From Chryseobacterium sp. BLS98 (lineage in GTDB: Bacteria; Bacteroidota; Bacteroidia; Flavobacteriales; Weeksellaceae), in NCBI RefSeq assembly GCF_001045445.1, contig NZ_LFNF01000001.1:372001-436000 (forward strand): a stretch of 64,000 bases of DNA, read 5' to 3'. A program made the position numbers and the translations under genes. Under the pieces are notes generated by a model that saw nothing but the letters and a program-made list of their open reading frames with translations, made no database searches and was not told the DNA's origin. Position 1 is the stretch's first letter. Every line of letters begins with the position of its first letter. Shown in pieces: positions 37,841-46,359 of the stretch.

Positions 37841-38110
37841 TTACCAACTGGCTTTTCTTACTCCCGGGATAAGACCGTTGTTTGCCATTTCTCTGAAAGT
37901 TACTCTGGAAATACCAAACGTTCTCATGTATCCTCTAGGTCTACCTGTTAGTTTACATCTGTTGTGTAATCTTACAGGAGAAGCATTTTTAGGTAATTTC
38001 TGAAGTGCTTCATAATCACCAGCTTCTTTTAAAGCTTTTCTTTTGTCAGCGTATTTAGCAACTAGTGCTTCTCTTTTGCGCTCACGCGCTTTCATTGATT
38101 CTTTAGCCAT
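37841..38110 (-). CDS. rpsN: 30S ribosomal protein S14, zinc-free form
   Basis: 89 residues ([20 protein letters not shown], then [20 protein letters not shown] and the ending [10 protein letters not shown]). This is the long form with a single Cys rather than the 61-residue CxxC zinc form. It lies 3 bases after rplE in the spc order. Confidence 0.98.
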   Translation of the reverse strand: MAKESMKARERKREALVAKYADKRKALKEAGDYEALQKLPKNASPVRLHNRCKLTGRPRGYMRTFGISRVTFREMANNGLIPGVRKASW

Positions 38111-38113
38111 TTC

Positions 38114-38665
38114 TTAGTTCTTTTTAAATGGTAAACCGAAGTGAGTTAATAAAGCTTTCGCTTCTTTATCTGTTTTCGCAGTAGTAACGAAAGTGATGTC
38201 CATCCCCTGGATTTTTTTCACTTTGTCAATTACGATTTCAGGAAAGATAATCTGCTCAGTAATACCTAAGTTATAATTACCTCTACCATCGAACCCGTCT
38301 GCCTTGATACCAGAGAAATCTCTGATACGTGGTAAAGCAGAAGAAGTAAGTCTGTCTAAGAATTCATACATTTTATGAGCTCTCAATGTTACTTTAGCAC
38401 CTACAGGCATACCTTTTCTCAGTTTGAAAGCTGCTTCGTCTTTCTTAGAGATAGTACCTACTGCTTTCTGGCCGGTAATCATTGTTAATTCTTCTACAGC
38501 GTAATCAATGATTTTCTTGTCTGCAGTGGCATCACCTAAACCTTGAGATAAGATGATTTTTTCCAATCTAGGTACTTGCATTACTGATTTGTACCCAAAT
38601 TCTTCCATCATTGCAGGAACAATTTTCTCGTTGTATATATTTTTGGGTCTTGCTATAAATTCCAT
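38114..38665 (-). CDS. rplE: 50S ribosomal protein L5
   Basis: 183 residues with [35 protein letters not shown] and the ending [13 protein letters not shown]5 binds 5S rRNA and contacts P-site tRNA. It lies 13 bases after rplX. Confidence 0.98.
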   Translation of the reverse strand: MEFIARPKNIYNEKIVPAMMEEFGYKSVMQVPRLEKIILSQGLGDATADKKIIDYAVEELTMITGQKAVGTISKKDEAAFKLRKGMPVGAKVTLRAHKMYEFLDRLTSSALPRIRDFSGIKADGFDGRGNYNLGITEQIIFPEIVIDKVKKIQGMDITFVTTAKTDKEAKALLTHFGLPFKKN

Positions 38666-38678
38666 GTGTTAATTCAAA

Positions 38679-39005
38679 TTATAAAGTTTCACCCGTTTTT
38701 TTGTTGATTCTTACTTTCTTATCTCCTTCGATTTTGTAACCGATTTTGATAGCTTTTCCGTCTTTACCAACTAAAGCTACGTTTGAGATATGAATAGAAG
38801 CTTCTTTTTCAGTGATTCCACCTTGAGGGTTAGAAGCTGAAGGCTTAACGTGTTTTTTAACGATGTTCAGTCCTGCAACGATAACTCTAGGATCTCTTCC
38901 TTCTTTTTTGATCACTTCAATAACTTCACCAGTCTTACCTTTGATATCTTTCTTACCAGTAGTAATGATGACGTTATCTCCTCTTTTTATTTTTAACTTT
39001 GACAT
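38679..39005 (-). CDS. rplX: 50S ribosomal protein L24
   Basis: 108 residues with the KOW motif (KIKRGDNVIITTGKKDIKGK TGEV region, 4-27) and NIVKKHVKPSASNPQGGI. L24 is an assembly initiator of the 50S subunit. It lies 22 bases after rplN. Confidence 0.98.
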   Translation of the reverse strand: MSKLKIKRGDNVIITTGKKDIKGKTGEVIEVIKKEGRDPRVIVAGLNIVKKHVKPSASNPQGGITEKEASIHISNVALVGKDGKAIKIGYKIEGDKKVRINKKTGETL

Positions 39006-39027
39006 TTTCTTTTAAAAATTTTAAAAA

Positions 39028-39396
39028 TTAAAGTACTTCAGGAGCTAATGAAATGATTTTCATATATTCTTTGTCTCTCAACTCACGAGCAACCGGTCCG
39101 AAAACACGTGTTCCTCTCATTTCTCCCGCTGCGTTTAGTAATACACAAGCATTGTCTTCGAATTTGATGTATGAACCATCTTTTCTTCTAACTGCTTTTT
39201 TAGTTCTTACTACTACAGCTTTAGATACCTGACCTTTTTTAGCGTTCCCTGATGGTGTAGAATCTTTGATAGTAACAACGATTTTATCACCAACTGAAGC
39301 ATATCTTCTTCTGGTTCCTCCCAGAACTCTGATAACCAATACCTCTTTAGCACCTGTGTTATCAGCAACTTTTAATCTTGATTCTGTTTGTAACAT
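39028..39396 (-). CDS. rplN: 50S ribosomal protein L14
   Basis: 122 residues, the exact family length: [20 protein letters not shown] at the start, [16 protein letters not shown] in the middle and [20 protein letters not shown] near the end. L14 forms an intersubunit bridge. It lies 2 bases after rpsQ. Confidence 0.98.
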   Translation of the reverse strand: MLQTESRLKVADNTGAKEVLVIRVLGGTRRRYASVGDKIVVTIKDSTPSGNAKKGQVSKAVVVRTKKAVRRKDGSYIKFEDNACVLLNAAGEMRGTRVFGPVARELRDKEYMKIISLAPEVL

Positions 39397-39398
39397 TA

Positions 39399-39653
39399 TT
39401 ACTTAGCTTTTTCAATGATTCTTACTAATCTCCATCTCTTGCTCTTGCTCAAAGGTCTAGTTTCCTGGATAAGAACTGTATCGCCTTCTGTGCATTCGTT
39501 GTTCTCGTCGTGTGCAGTATATTTTTTCGTTTTTAGAACGAATTTACCGTACATCGGGTGTTTTACTCTCGTAGTCTCACTTACAACAATGGTCTTTTCC
39601 ATTTTATTGCTGGAAACTATTCCGATTCTTTCTTTTCTTAAGTTTCTTTCCAT
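39399..39653 (-). CDS. rpsQ: 30S ribosomal protein S17
   Basis: 84 residues with the S17 OB-fold motifs [16 protein letters not shown] and [20 protein letters not shown] and the ending [12 protein letters not shown]. It is placed 14 bases after rpmC. Confidence 0.98.
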   Translation of the reverse strand: MERNLRKERIGIVSSNKMEKTIVVSETTRVKHPMYGKFVLKTKKYTAHDENNECTEGDTVLIQETRPLSKSKRWRLVRIIEKAK

Positions 39654-39667
39654 AATGTATGAAAATC

Positions 39668-39856
39668 TTATTGTTGTTTAGTGGTTAACTCAGTGTTTAA
39701 TCTCGCGATTGTTCTTCTCAAATCTCTGATTTGGATCGGGTTTTCAATTGGACTGATCTTGTGAGCCAATTTCAGTTTTGAATATTGAGCTTTCAATTCA
39801 GCAAGTTTTGCTTGAATATCACCCGCGCTTAAATTTTTAATATCAGCTTGTTTCAT
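39668..39856 (-). CDS. rpmC: 50S ribosomal protein L29
   Basis: 62 residues in two helices ([20 protein letters not shown] and [20 protein letters not shown]), the L29 pattern. It lines the polypeptide exit on the 50S subunit and is encoded 11 bases after rplP. Confidence 0.97.
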   Translation of the reverse strand: MKQADIKNLSAGDIQAKLAELKAQYSKLKLAHKISPIENPIQIRDLRRTIARLNTELTTKQQ

Positions 39857-39867
39857 TATATCAAAGA

Positions 39868-40293
39868 TTAAAGAGGTTTAACAAAATCGTTAGCAACTAC
39901 GAATTTAGTAACTACCGGTAATTTCTGAGCTGCAAGTCTTAGGGCTTCCTTAGCTACTTCGTAAGGTACACCTCCAACTTCGAACATAATTTTACCTGGT
40001 TTTACTACGGCTACCCAATATTCCACGGCACCTTTACCTTTACCCATACGTACTTCGGCTGGTTTTTTAGTAATTGGTTTATCCGGGAAGATTTTGATCC
40101 ATAGCTGACCTTCTCTCTTCATATATCTTGTCGCAGCGATACGGGCAGCTTCAATTTGTCTTGCAGTGATCCAAGCACCTTCTATAGCTTTGATTCCAAA
40201 TGTTCCGTAAGCCAGTTGATTACCTCTCTGAGCAATCCCCTTCATCTTCATCTTATGAACTCTACGGAATTTGGTTCTTTTTGGTTGTAACAT
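39868..40293 (-). CDS. rplP: 50S ribosomal protein L16
   Basis: 141 residues beginning [20 protein letters not shown] with the [20 protein letters not shown] block and [21 protein letters not shown]16 helps position A-site tRNA. The 98-base gap to rpsC upstream contains a tandem/inverted repeat ending 8 bases before this start codon. Confidence 0.98.
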   Translation of the reverse strand: MLQPKRTKFRRVHKMKMKGIAQRGNQLAYGTFGIKAIEGAWITARQIEAARIAATRYMKREGQLWIKIFPDKPITKKPAEVRMGKGKGAVEYWVAVVKPGKIMFEVGGVPYEVAKEALRLAAQKLPVVTKFVVANDFVKPL

Positions 40294-40301
40294 AATTTCT
40301 A

Positions 40302-40389
40302 AATTTTAGATTTTAGATTTTAGATTTTAGATTTTTTATATTTTAAAAAAGTAACGGTAATTTAAAATTCAAAATTTCTAACCTAAAAT
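40302..40389 (-). repeat. Tandem and inverted repeat in the rpsC-rplP junction
   Basis: Four perfect ATTTTAG units (40303-40330) form the arm near rplP. The far arm (about 40363-40389) carries imperfect complementary CTAAAAT-type units and ends 2 bases before the rpsC stop. In transcription direction the first arm has G and the second has C, as in the four-helix-bundle elements, but no ORF lies between. Confidence 0.5.
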
Positions 40390-40391
40390 TT

Positions 40392-41138
40392 TTAATTATT
40401 ATTGTTATTATTGTTATTCTTTCTAGGTCTTCTGTTGTCTCTGTCTCCTCTGTTTCCGCCTCCTGAAGGACCTCCTTTTTTCTGTTGTCCCACTAGTGGA
40501 GCAAGTTCTCTTTTACCGTAAACTTCCCCTTTCATGATCCAAACTTTTACTCCTAATCTACCGTAAGTAGTGTGAGCTTCTGCCCAGTGATAATCGATAT
40601 CAGCTCTGAAAGTAGACAATGGGATTCTTCCTTCTTTGAAAGATTCGCTTCTTGCCATTTCAGCTCCGTTCAATCTACCAGAGATCTGAACTTTGATACC
40701 TTCAGCACCCATTCTCATTGTACTTGCCATCGCCATTTTAACAGCTCTTCTGTAAGAAATTCTGTTTTCGATCTGCTTAGAGATGCTGTCAGCCACTAAT
40801 ACTGCGTCAAGTTCAGGTCTTTTGATTTCGAAAATATTGATTTGAATATCCTTACCAGTAAGTTTCTTCAATTCTTCTTTCAATTTATCAACTTCCTGAC
40901 CTCCTTTACCGATGATAAGTCCCGGTCTGGCAGTAGTGATTGTCACTGTTACTAATTTTAGTGTTCTTTCAATATAGATTTTTGAAATACCACCTTTAGA
41001 TAATCTAGCCTCAAGGTATCTTCTGATTTTGTAGTCTTCCGCGATTCTGTCTCCATAATCGTTTCCGCCAAACCAGTTAGAATCCCATCCTCTGATGATA
41101 CCTAGTCTGTTACCAATTGGATTTGTCTTCTGTCCCAT
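40392..41138 (-). CDS. rpsC: 30S ribosomal protein S3
   Basis: 248 residues. The core has [20 protein letters not shown], the KH motif around [17 protein letters not shown], and the C-terminal domain [16 protein letters not shown] [21 protein letters not shown]3 lines the mRNA entry channel. After about residue 220 the chain becomes a Gly-, Arg- and Asn-rich tail ending in eight asparagines, encoded by alternating AAT and AAC codons; such tails are probably disordered. It lies 7 bases after rplV. Confidence 0.98.
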   Translation of the reverse strand: MGQKTNPIGNRLGIIRGWDSNWFGGNDYGDRIAEDYKIRRYLEARLSKGGISKIYIERTLKLVTVTITTARPGLIIGKGGQEVDKLKEELKKLTGKDIQINIFEIKRPELDAVLVADSISKQIENRISYRRAVKMAMASTMRMGAEGIKVQISGRLNGAEMARSESFKEGRIPLSTFRADIDYHWAEAHTTYGRLGVKVWIMKGEVYGKRELAPLVGQQKKGGPSGGGNRGDRDNRRPRKNNNNNNNN

Positions 41139-41145
41139 ACCTTGA

Positions 41146-41544
41146 TTAATTTTCTTTATTACCTAAGATTAATGTAACGTGGTTAGATCTTTTTCTGATT
41201 CTGTACCCTCTACCTTGCGGAGCTGGTCTTAGTCTCTTCAATTGTCTTGCACTATCCACGAAGATTTCTTTAATGATAAGGTTTGCTTCTTCAATATCAG
41301 CACCCTCATTTTTCACCTGCCAGTTTGCCATAGCAGAAAGAAGTAATTTCTCTAATTTGTTAGAGGCTTCTTTTTTAGAATATTTTAGGATATAAAGAGC
41401 TTTATCTACCTGCTCTCCTCTAATGATATCAGCAACTAATCTCATTTTTCTTGGAGATGATGGGCAGTCATTTAATGAAGCTTTTACAACGTCTTTGTTA
41501 GCTTCTTTTCTTGCGATTGCGCTATCTTGTTTTCTTGATCCCAT
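41146..41544 (-). CDS. rplV: 50S ribosomal protein L22
   Basis: 132 residues with [20 protein letters not shown], the LLSAMANW block and the exit-tunnel hairpin region [20 protein letters not shown]. Mutations here in other bacteria affect macrolide action. It lies 2 bases after rpsS. Confidence 0.98.
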   Translation of the reverse strand: MGSRKQDSAIARKEANKDVVKASLNDCPSSPRKMRLVADIIRGEQVDKALYILKYSKKEASNKLEKLLLSAMANWQVKNEGADIEEANLIIKEIFVDSARQLKRLRPAPQGRGYRIRKRSNHVTLILGNKEN

Positions 41545-41546
41545 GA

Positions 41547-41825
41547 TTATCTGCTTCCTTTGTTTTTGTTACCACCATGACCTCTGAAAGATCTTGTTGG
41601 AGAAAATTCGCCTAACTTGTGACCTACCATGTTTTCTGTAACATATACAGGGATAAAAGATTTCCCGTTGTGTACAGCAATAGTTTGTCCTACGAAGTCC
41701 GGAGAGATCATCGATGCTCTAGACCAAGTTTTGATAACTGTCTTCTTACCAGACTCTATATTTGCCTGAACCTTCTTATCTAAAGTATGATGAATGAACG
41801 GTCCTTTTTTAAGTGATCTTGCCAT
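41547..41825 (-). CDS. rpsS: 30S ribosomal protein S19
   Basis: 92 residues: [40 protein letters not shown] and the ending [21 protein letters not shown]19 sits in the small-subunit head. It lies 2 bases after rplB. Confidence 0.98.
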   Translation of the reverse strand: MARSLKKGPFIHHTLDKKVQANIESGKKTVIKTWSRASMISPDFVGQTIAVHNGKSFIPVYVTENMVGHKLGEFSPTRSFRGHGGNKNKGSR

Positions 41826-41827
41826 AA

Positions 41828-42649
41828 TTATTTTCTTTTAGATACGATGTAACGGTTAGACACTTTGTTTTTCTTTCTAGTTTTGTAACCTTTAGACGGC
41901 ATACCGTTTCTAGATCTTGGGTGACCTCCTGAAGAACGTCCTTCACCACCTCCCATTGGGTGATCTACAGGGTTCATTACAACGGCTCTTGTTCTTGGTC
42001 TTCTACCTAACCATCTGCTTCTACCAGCCTTACCTGATACAGTTAACTGGTGGTCAGAGTTAGAAACTGATCCAATCATTGCATAACATTCAGTAAGGAT
42101 CATTCTTGATTCTCCTGAAGGCAATTTGATGATTGCGTATTTTCCGTCTCTTGAAGTTAATTGAGCTGAAGAACCAGCACTTCTTGCTAAAATAGCACCT
42201 TGTCCAGGCTTCATTTCAACACAAGAGATTACAGTACCCAATGGAATGTTTTTCAATTTCATTGCGTTACCGATGTTTGGCTCTACGCTTTCTCCTGAAA
42301 CTACTTTCTGATCTACTTTGATACCGTTTGGAGCGATGATGTATCTCTTCTCTCCGTCAGCATATTCTAATAAAGCGATAAATGCAGTTCTGTTTGGATC
42401 GTATTCTACAGTTTTAACGGTAGCTTCAACGTCATGCTTGTTTCTTTTGAAGTCGATAATTCTGTATTTCTTTTTGTGTCCACCTCCGGTGTAACGCATG
42501 GTCATTTTACCAGTTTGGTTACGTCCACCTGACTTTTTAATACCAACTGTAAGAGATTTCTCTGGTTTGTTGGTAGTAATTTCCTCAAAATTGTTTACAA
42601 TTCTGAATCTCTGTCCTGGGGTGATAGGTTTTAATTTTCTAACAGACAT
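41828..42649 (-). CDS. rplB: 50S ribosomal protein L2
   Basis: 273 residues. Motifs are [20 protein letters not shown], the [20 protein letters not shown] block and the C-terminal [20 protein letters not shown] holding the conserved His near the peptidyl-transferase centre. It lies 21 bases after rplW. Confidence 0.99.
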   Translation of the reverse strand: MSVRKLKPITPGQRFRIVNNFEEITTNKPEKSLTVGIKKSGGRNQTGKMTMRYTGGGHKKKYRIIDFKRNKHDVEATVKTVEYDPNRTAFIALLEYADGEKRYIIAPNGIKVDQKVVSGESVEPNIGNAMKLKNIPLGTVISCVEMKPGQGAILARSAGSSAQLTSRDGKYAIIKLPSGESRMILTECYAMIGSVSNSDHQLTVSGKAGRSRWLGRRPRTRAVVMNPVDHPMGGGEGRSSGGHPRSRNGMPSKGYKTRKKNKVSNRYIVSKRK

Positions 42650-42670
42650 TACTATTATTTATAATTATAA

Positions 42671-42961
42671 TTAATTTACAGCAAAAATATCGATTACTTC
42701 CCCTTCAGCAAGAGTGATAACCGCTTTTTTCAATTTGTTTGTCTTTCCTACTTGAAGACCTTTTTTAGTGTATTTCGAAGAAACTTTAGGCGCATAAATC
42801 ATGGTTCTAACGTCTGCTACTTTCACACCGTAAGCTTCTTCCACAGCTTTTTTAATCTGGATTTTATTCGCCTTAGGTTCAACTAAGAAAGAATAAGCAC
42901 CTCTTAAATCTGTAAGATAGTTAGCCTTTTCTGAAATAACTGGTTTAATAATAAGTGACAT
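42671..42961 (-). CDS. rplW: 50S ribosomal protein L23
   Basis: 96 residues with the start SLIIKPVISEKANYLTDL and the KANKIQIKKAVEEAYGVKVA block. L23 docks SRP and trigger factor at the tunnel exit. It lies 3 bases after rplD. Confidence 0.98.
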   Translation of the reverse strand: MSLIIKPVISEKANYLTDLRGAYSFLVEPKANKIQIKKAVEEAYGVKVADVRTMIYAPKVSSKYTKKGLQVGKTNKLKKAVITLAEGEVIDIFAVN

Positions 42962-42964
42962 GAT

Positions 42965-43594
42965 TTATTTCTTTAAATTTTCCTGGAATTTTTCAACTGC
43001 ACCTTCTAAGAATACAATCTCACCTGCATTGATTAAATCGTATGAACTGATTTCGTTGAAGTTCATTACTTTAGTCTTAGGCAAGTTTCTTGAAGATAAA
43101 TACACATTCTTGTTAGCTTCAGGAAGAACGAATAAAGACTTCTTATCGTTCAATGCCAAAGCATTTAGGATAGCGATAAAATCTTTCGTTTTAGGAGCGT
43201 TTAAGCTCATATCTTCCATTACTCTGATGCTGTTATCTCTCATTTTCTGAGAAAGAACAGATTTTTTAGCTAATCTCTTAAGAGCTTTGTTCAATTTGAA
43301 TCTGTAATCTCTTGGTTTTGGTCCGAATACTCTACCACCACCTCTGAAAGTTGGAGATTTAATATCACCATATCTTGCAGAACCAGATCCTTTTTGCTTC
43401 TTAAGTTTTTTAGTAGAAGCAGTAATTTCGCTTCTTTCTTTTGCTTTATGAGTCCCTTGTCTTTGTGCAGCAAGGTACTGTTTAACTTCTAAGTAAACCG
43501 CGTGCTGATTTGGCTCAATTCCGAATACTGTTTCGTCTAGAGTTACTTTTCTTCCGGTCTCTTTTCCTGATGTATTTAATACTACTAGTTCCAT
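42965..43594 (-). CDS. rplD: 50S ribosomal protein L4
   Basis: 209 residues with [20 protein letters not shown], the tunnel loop [20 protein letters not shown] and [20 protein letters not shown]. In enterobacteria L4 represses the S10 operon; here that is unknown. The start overlaps the end of rplC by 10 bases. Confidence 0.98.
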   Translation of the reverse strand: MELVVLNTSGKETGRKVTLDETVFGIEPNQHAVYLEVKQYLAAQRQGTHKAKERSEITASTKKLKKQKGSGSARYGDIKSPTFRGGGRVFGPKPRDYRFKLNKALKRLAKKSVLSQKMRDNSIRVMEDMSLNAPKTKDFIAILNALALNDKKSLFVLPEANKNVYLSSRNLPKTKVMNFNEISSYDLINAGEIVFLEGAVEKFQENLKK

Positions 43595-44211
43595 TTTCTG
43601 ATAATTACATAAGAATTTTTAGCTCCCGGAACAGCACCTTTTACTACTAAAAGATTTTGTTCTTGATCCACTTTTAATACCTGAAGGTTTTGTACAGTTA
43701 CCTGCTTACCTCCCATTCTACCCGCCATTCTCATTCCTTTGAATACTCTTGAAGGATCCGATCCAGCACCGATAGAACCTGGAGCTCTAAGTCTGTTGTG
43801 CTGACCATGAGTAGCTTGCATTACACCTCCAAAGCCATGTCTTTTAACAACACCCTGGAAACCTTTACCTTTTGAAGTTCCTGTTACGTCAACATATTCA
43901 CCTTCAGCGAATAGATCAACTTTTACTTCTTCTCCTACTTTTACTTCGTCTACGAATTCTCTGTAGAATTCTACCAACTTAGCTTTTGGAGCAGAACCAG
44001 CCTTTTTAAAATGACCAGCTAACGCTTTACCTACGTTCTTTTCACTCTTGTCATCGAAACCTAACTGAACTGACTTGTAGCCGTCCTTTTCTATGGTTCT
44101 GACCTGTAAAACCGAGCATGGACCAGCCTGAATAACTGTACAAGGAATGTTTTTTCCTTCTTCGTTAAACAAAGACGTCATACCGATTTTTTTACCAATA
44201 ATACCTGACAT
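43585..44211 (-). CDS. rplC: 50S ribosomal protein L3
   Basis: 208 residues: [20 protein letters not shown], the [19 protein letters not shown] block and [21 protein letters not shown]3 is an early 50S assembly protein. In many bacteria rpsJ is the gene immediately before rplC; here rplC is first in its transcription unit, with its own promoter, while rpsJ lies 15.8 kb away next to fusA. Confidence 0.98.
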   Translation of the reverse strand: MSGIIGKKIGMTSLFNEEGKNIPCTVIQAGPCSVLQVRTIEKDGYKSVQLGFDDKSEKNVGKALAGHFKKAGSAPKAKLVEFYREFVDEVKVGEEVKVDLFAEGEYVDVTGTSKGKGFQGVVKRHGFGGVMQATHGQHNRLRAPGSIGAGSDPSRVFKGMRMAGRMGGKQVTVQNLQVLKVDQEQNLLVVKGAVPGAKNSYVIIRKWN

Positions 44212-44317
44212 TGTTTATATTATAATAAAATTTATCTTTCTATTTCCACATATTCAGGAGGTCTGAAGTAATTTCTACTTTTGATATAGGCATACTACGC
44301 CCCTAAAATGAAGTGTG

Positions 44318-44348
44318 CAAATTTATGAATATTTTTAGAACTGACAAA
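44318..44348 (-). promoter_or_regulatory. Promoter of the rplC-rplQ supercluster
   Basis: On the minus strand TTTG (44345-44348), a 19-base spacer and TAAATTTG (44318-44325) match the flavobacterial consensus exactly. The predicted leader is about 100 bases. It contains a small hairpin (TTCAG / CTGAA, about 44256-44270) with ACCTC in its loop. Confidence 0.68.
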
Positions 44349-44402
44349 TATTTACAGTAAAATATTTTGATTTTTAATCATTTAGCCATTCCGCATAAAA
44401 AA

Positions 44403-45296
44403 CTATCCGAAATTTTGAAAATGTTCTTTGAAGTTTAAAAGAAAATCACTAACATACTTTTTCCTGACATCTGATTTTCTCACGACCAAGTAGTGCTTTC
44501 TTTTTAAGCCGTCTTTTCCAATCTTTTTAAAGCTCAACTCGTCTGATAGCTTAAAGGATTTCAACGCCCATTTCGGCATACAGGTTATTCCTATATTAGC
44601 CTGCACCATTTCCAAAGCAACTTCCGTTAAAGGAACTGCGGAAATTTTTGCCGGTATTACTCCGTTTGGTTTTAGAAATATCTCGTGAACAGAAACCGTC
44701 TTTAGCGGAAGAGAATGAATAATCAAATGGATATCCATAAAATCATGAGCATCCAGATACTCAGAATGATTTAATTGATTCTCCTGGTGAAGGACAGCAA
44801 AGATCTCATCTTCAAAAACCTCAATACTTACCAATTCTTTATCAGAAGGCTTTGAAGTAACAATTGCAATATCAATTTCGTTGGCTATCATTTTTAAAAT
44901 AGGCTGATGGGTGGCTTCCAGTACCAGATCAACCTCAATATCAGGATACAGAACACCCATTTTCTGAATAAAAAACGGCAGCCCCTGATAAAATGAATAA
45001 CATTCTGTACTTACTTTAATTCTGCCTGCTGCCCCTGCCCTTATTTGCTGAATAGTACTTAACCCATCCCCTATACTGTCAATCACCGTACATGCAGTTT
45101 TATAAAGCACATGTCCCTCTTCAGTTAATTCCCAACTATTCCTTGTTCTGTAAAACACCTTAAAACCCAGTTGGATTTCCAGATCCTTAAGCTGATGGCT
45201 TAATGCCGATTGTGTTAAAAAAAGCTTTTCAGAAGAATTGGCAATACTTCCCTCCTCTGCAATTGTTTTAATAAGTTTTAAGAATTTGATTTCCAT
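44403..45296 (-). CDS. LysR-family transcriptional regulator
   Basis: 297 residues, normal for the family. The N-terminal winged helix-turn-helix reads FLKLIKTIAEEGSIANSSEK, then LFLTQSALSHQLKDLEIQLG; a periplasmic-binding-protein-like effector domain follows (from about 90). It is divergently transcribed from the rhodanese and GNAT genes with a 132-base shared control region, the standard layout for a LysR regulator and its target. The ligand is unknown. A -7 box lies 4 bases before the start codon, suggesting a leaderless transcript. Confidence 0.93.
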   Translation of the reverse strand: MEIKFLKLIKTIAEEGSIANSSEKLFLTQSALSHQLKDLEIQLGFKVFYRTRNSWELTEEGHVLYKTACTVIDSIGDGLSTIQQIRAGAAGRIKVSTECYSFYQGLPFFIQKMGVLYPDIEVDLVLEATHQPILKMIANEIDIAIVTSKPSDKELVSIEVFEDEIFAVLHQENQLNHSEYLDAHDFMDIHLIIHSLPLKTVSVHEIFLKPNGVIPAKISAVPLTEVALEMVQANIGITCMPKWALKSFKLSDELSFKKIGKDGLKRKHYLVVRKSDVRKKYVSDFLLNFKEHFQNFG

Positions 45297-45300
45297 AATG

Positions 45301-45308
45301 CAAAGTTA
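45301..45308 (-). promoter_or_regulatory. Putative -7 box of the LysR gene
   Basis: TAACTTTG on the minus strand, 4 bases upstream of the start codon. If functional, transcription would begin at or near the ATG. Confidence 0.4.
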
Positions 45309-45330
45309 ACCATCTGCTTAAAAATGGTAT

Positions 45331-45345
45331 TTGAAAACATTTCAA
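45331..45345. promoter_or_regulatory. Candidate LysR binding site
   Basis: TTGAAA-ACA-TTTCAA is a perfect interrupted palindrome containing T-N11-A (45332-45344), the LysR-type operator pattern, located between the divergent start sites. Confidence 0.45.
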
Positions 45346-45398
45346 TTAAAACTGTAAAGCATTCAATTTTAATTTTAGAAAAAAAAGAACCCTGAGTA

Positions 45399-45406
45399 TA
45401 GCTTTG
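45399..45406 (+). promoter_or_regulatory. Putative -7 box of the rhodanese gene
   Basis: TAGCTTTG matches TAnnTTTG, 22 bases before the start codon. The candidate LysR site lies 53 bases upstream. No -33 TTG is clear, as expected for an activated promoter. Confidence 0.45.
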
Positions 45407-45428
45407 CACCATAAACAAATTAAAAGTT

Positions 45429-45821
45429 ATGCAAGAACAAATTGAATTTTACCAAAGAAAATTAAAGTATGAAATGGACCCGTCAGACCTTTATGAGGTA
45501 TTTCAAAATAGTACAGACTACATAGCAGTAGATGCCCGAAAAGCAAGCGGATATGATAAGGAACATATTCCTTCCGCAATTAATCTGCCTCACAAAGAAA
45601 TGACAGAGGAAAGCACTCAACATCTTGACAAATCCAAAATCTATGTATGCTATTGTGATGGGATTGGCTGTAATGCTTCTACAAAAGGTGCTTTAAAAAT
45701 GACACAATTAGGCTTTAAAGTACTGGAACTAATGGGAGGGATCGAATGGTGGAAGTTTGACGGTTATGCCACAGAAGGAATCAGCCCCGCAAAAGGAAGT
45801 CAGTTTGAATGTGCCTGCTAA
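45429..45821 (+). CDS. Rhodanese-like domain protein
   Basis: 130 residues. The rhodanese fold is suggested by YIAVDARKASGYDKEHIPSA and INLPHKE, then the active-site loop YVCYCDGIGCNASTKGA and the closing LELMGGIEWWKFDGY. The loop carries two cysteines (CDGIGC) instead of the CxxGxR of classical rhodaneses, so sulfur transfer is not assured. It is probably cytoplasmic, with no signal peptide. It is co-transcribed with the acetyltransferase 10 bases downstream and likely controlled by the divergent LysR protein. Confidence 0.88.
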   Translation: MQEQIEFYQRKLKYEMDPSDLYEVFQNSTDYIAVDARKASGYDKEHIPSAINLPHKEMTEESTQHLDKSKIYVCYCDGIGCNASTKGALKMTQLGFKVLELMGGIEWWKFDGYATEGISPAKGSQFECAC

Positions 45822-45831
45822 ATCAAAAAAT

Positions 45832-46275
45832 ATGAAAATAAGATTTGCAGAGGAAAGAGATATAGAATTTGTTATCAGACTGTGTAAAGCTCATGCCCTT
45901 TATGAAAAAAGCAATTTCAATGAAAACAACAAAAAGGAACAACTTTCAAAACATCTTTTTGAATCATCATCCGGTTTAAAATGCCTGGTTGTTGAATCCG
46001 GTATTGAAATCATTGGATATGCCACATTTTTCAGACAGTTTTCAACATGGGATGCAGATTATTACATATATCTCGATTGCCTGTTTCTGAAAGAAAATGC
46101 AAGAGGAAAGGGAACAGGCCAGCAAATAATGGACGTAGTGAAAAAGTATTCAAAAGAAGCGGGATGTTCAATTATTCAATGGCAAACACCAGACTTCAAT
46201 ACAAAAGCAATTAAATTCTACAGCCGTCTCGGAGCAGAAAGAAAAGCCAAAGAAAGATTTTTCTGGCAGATATAA
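45832..46275 (+). CDS. GNAT-family N-acetyltransferase
   Basis: The frame opens at 45757 within the rhodanese gene, but the methionine at 45832 begins the domain (MKIRFAEERDIEFVIRLCKA), giving 147 residues. The acetyl-CoA-binding motif A is LFLKENARGKGTGQQIMDVV (Q/RxxGxG/A type). The substrate is unknown; the family acetylates small amines or proteins. The second gene of the LysR-linked pair, it ends at a strong bidirectional terminator. Confidence 0.88.
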   Translation: MKIRFAEERDIEFVIRLCKAHALYEKSNFNENNKKEQLSKHLFESSSGLKCLVVESGIEIIGYATFFRQFSTWDADYYIYLDCLFLKENARGKGTGQQIMDVVKKYSKEAGCSIIQWQTPDFNTKAIKFYSRLGAERKAKERFFWQI

Positions 46276-46293
46276 ATCTACTTACCTTTATTT

Positions 46294-46331
46294 AAAATAG
46301 AGACGTTCTTTTTCCAGAAGGTCTCTATTTT
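46294..46331. terminator. Bidirectional terminator between the GNAT and deoR-type genes
   Basis: AAAATAGAGAC (46294-46304) and GTCTCTATTTT (46321-46331) pair perfectly, with an inner TTCT / AGAA extension. It serves both convergent genes. Confidence 0.85.
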
Positions 46332-46359
46332 AATACTATAAAACTCTTATTTAAAGAAG

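Noticed and set aside
45757..45831. Upstream start for the GNAT protein
   Set aside because: It would lie within the rhodanese coding region; the later methionine begins the conserved domain and gives a normal operon spacing.
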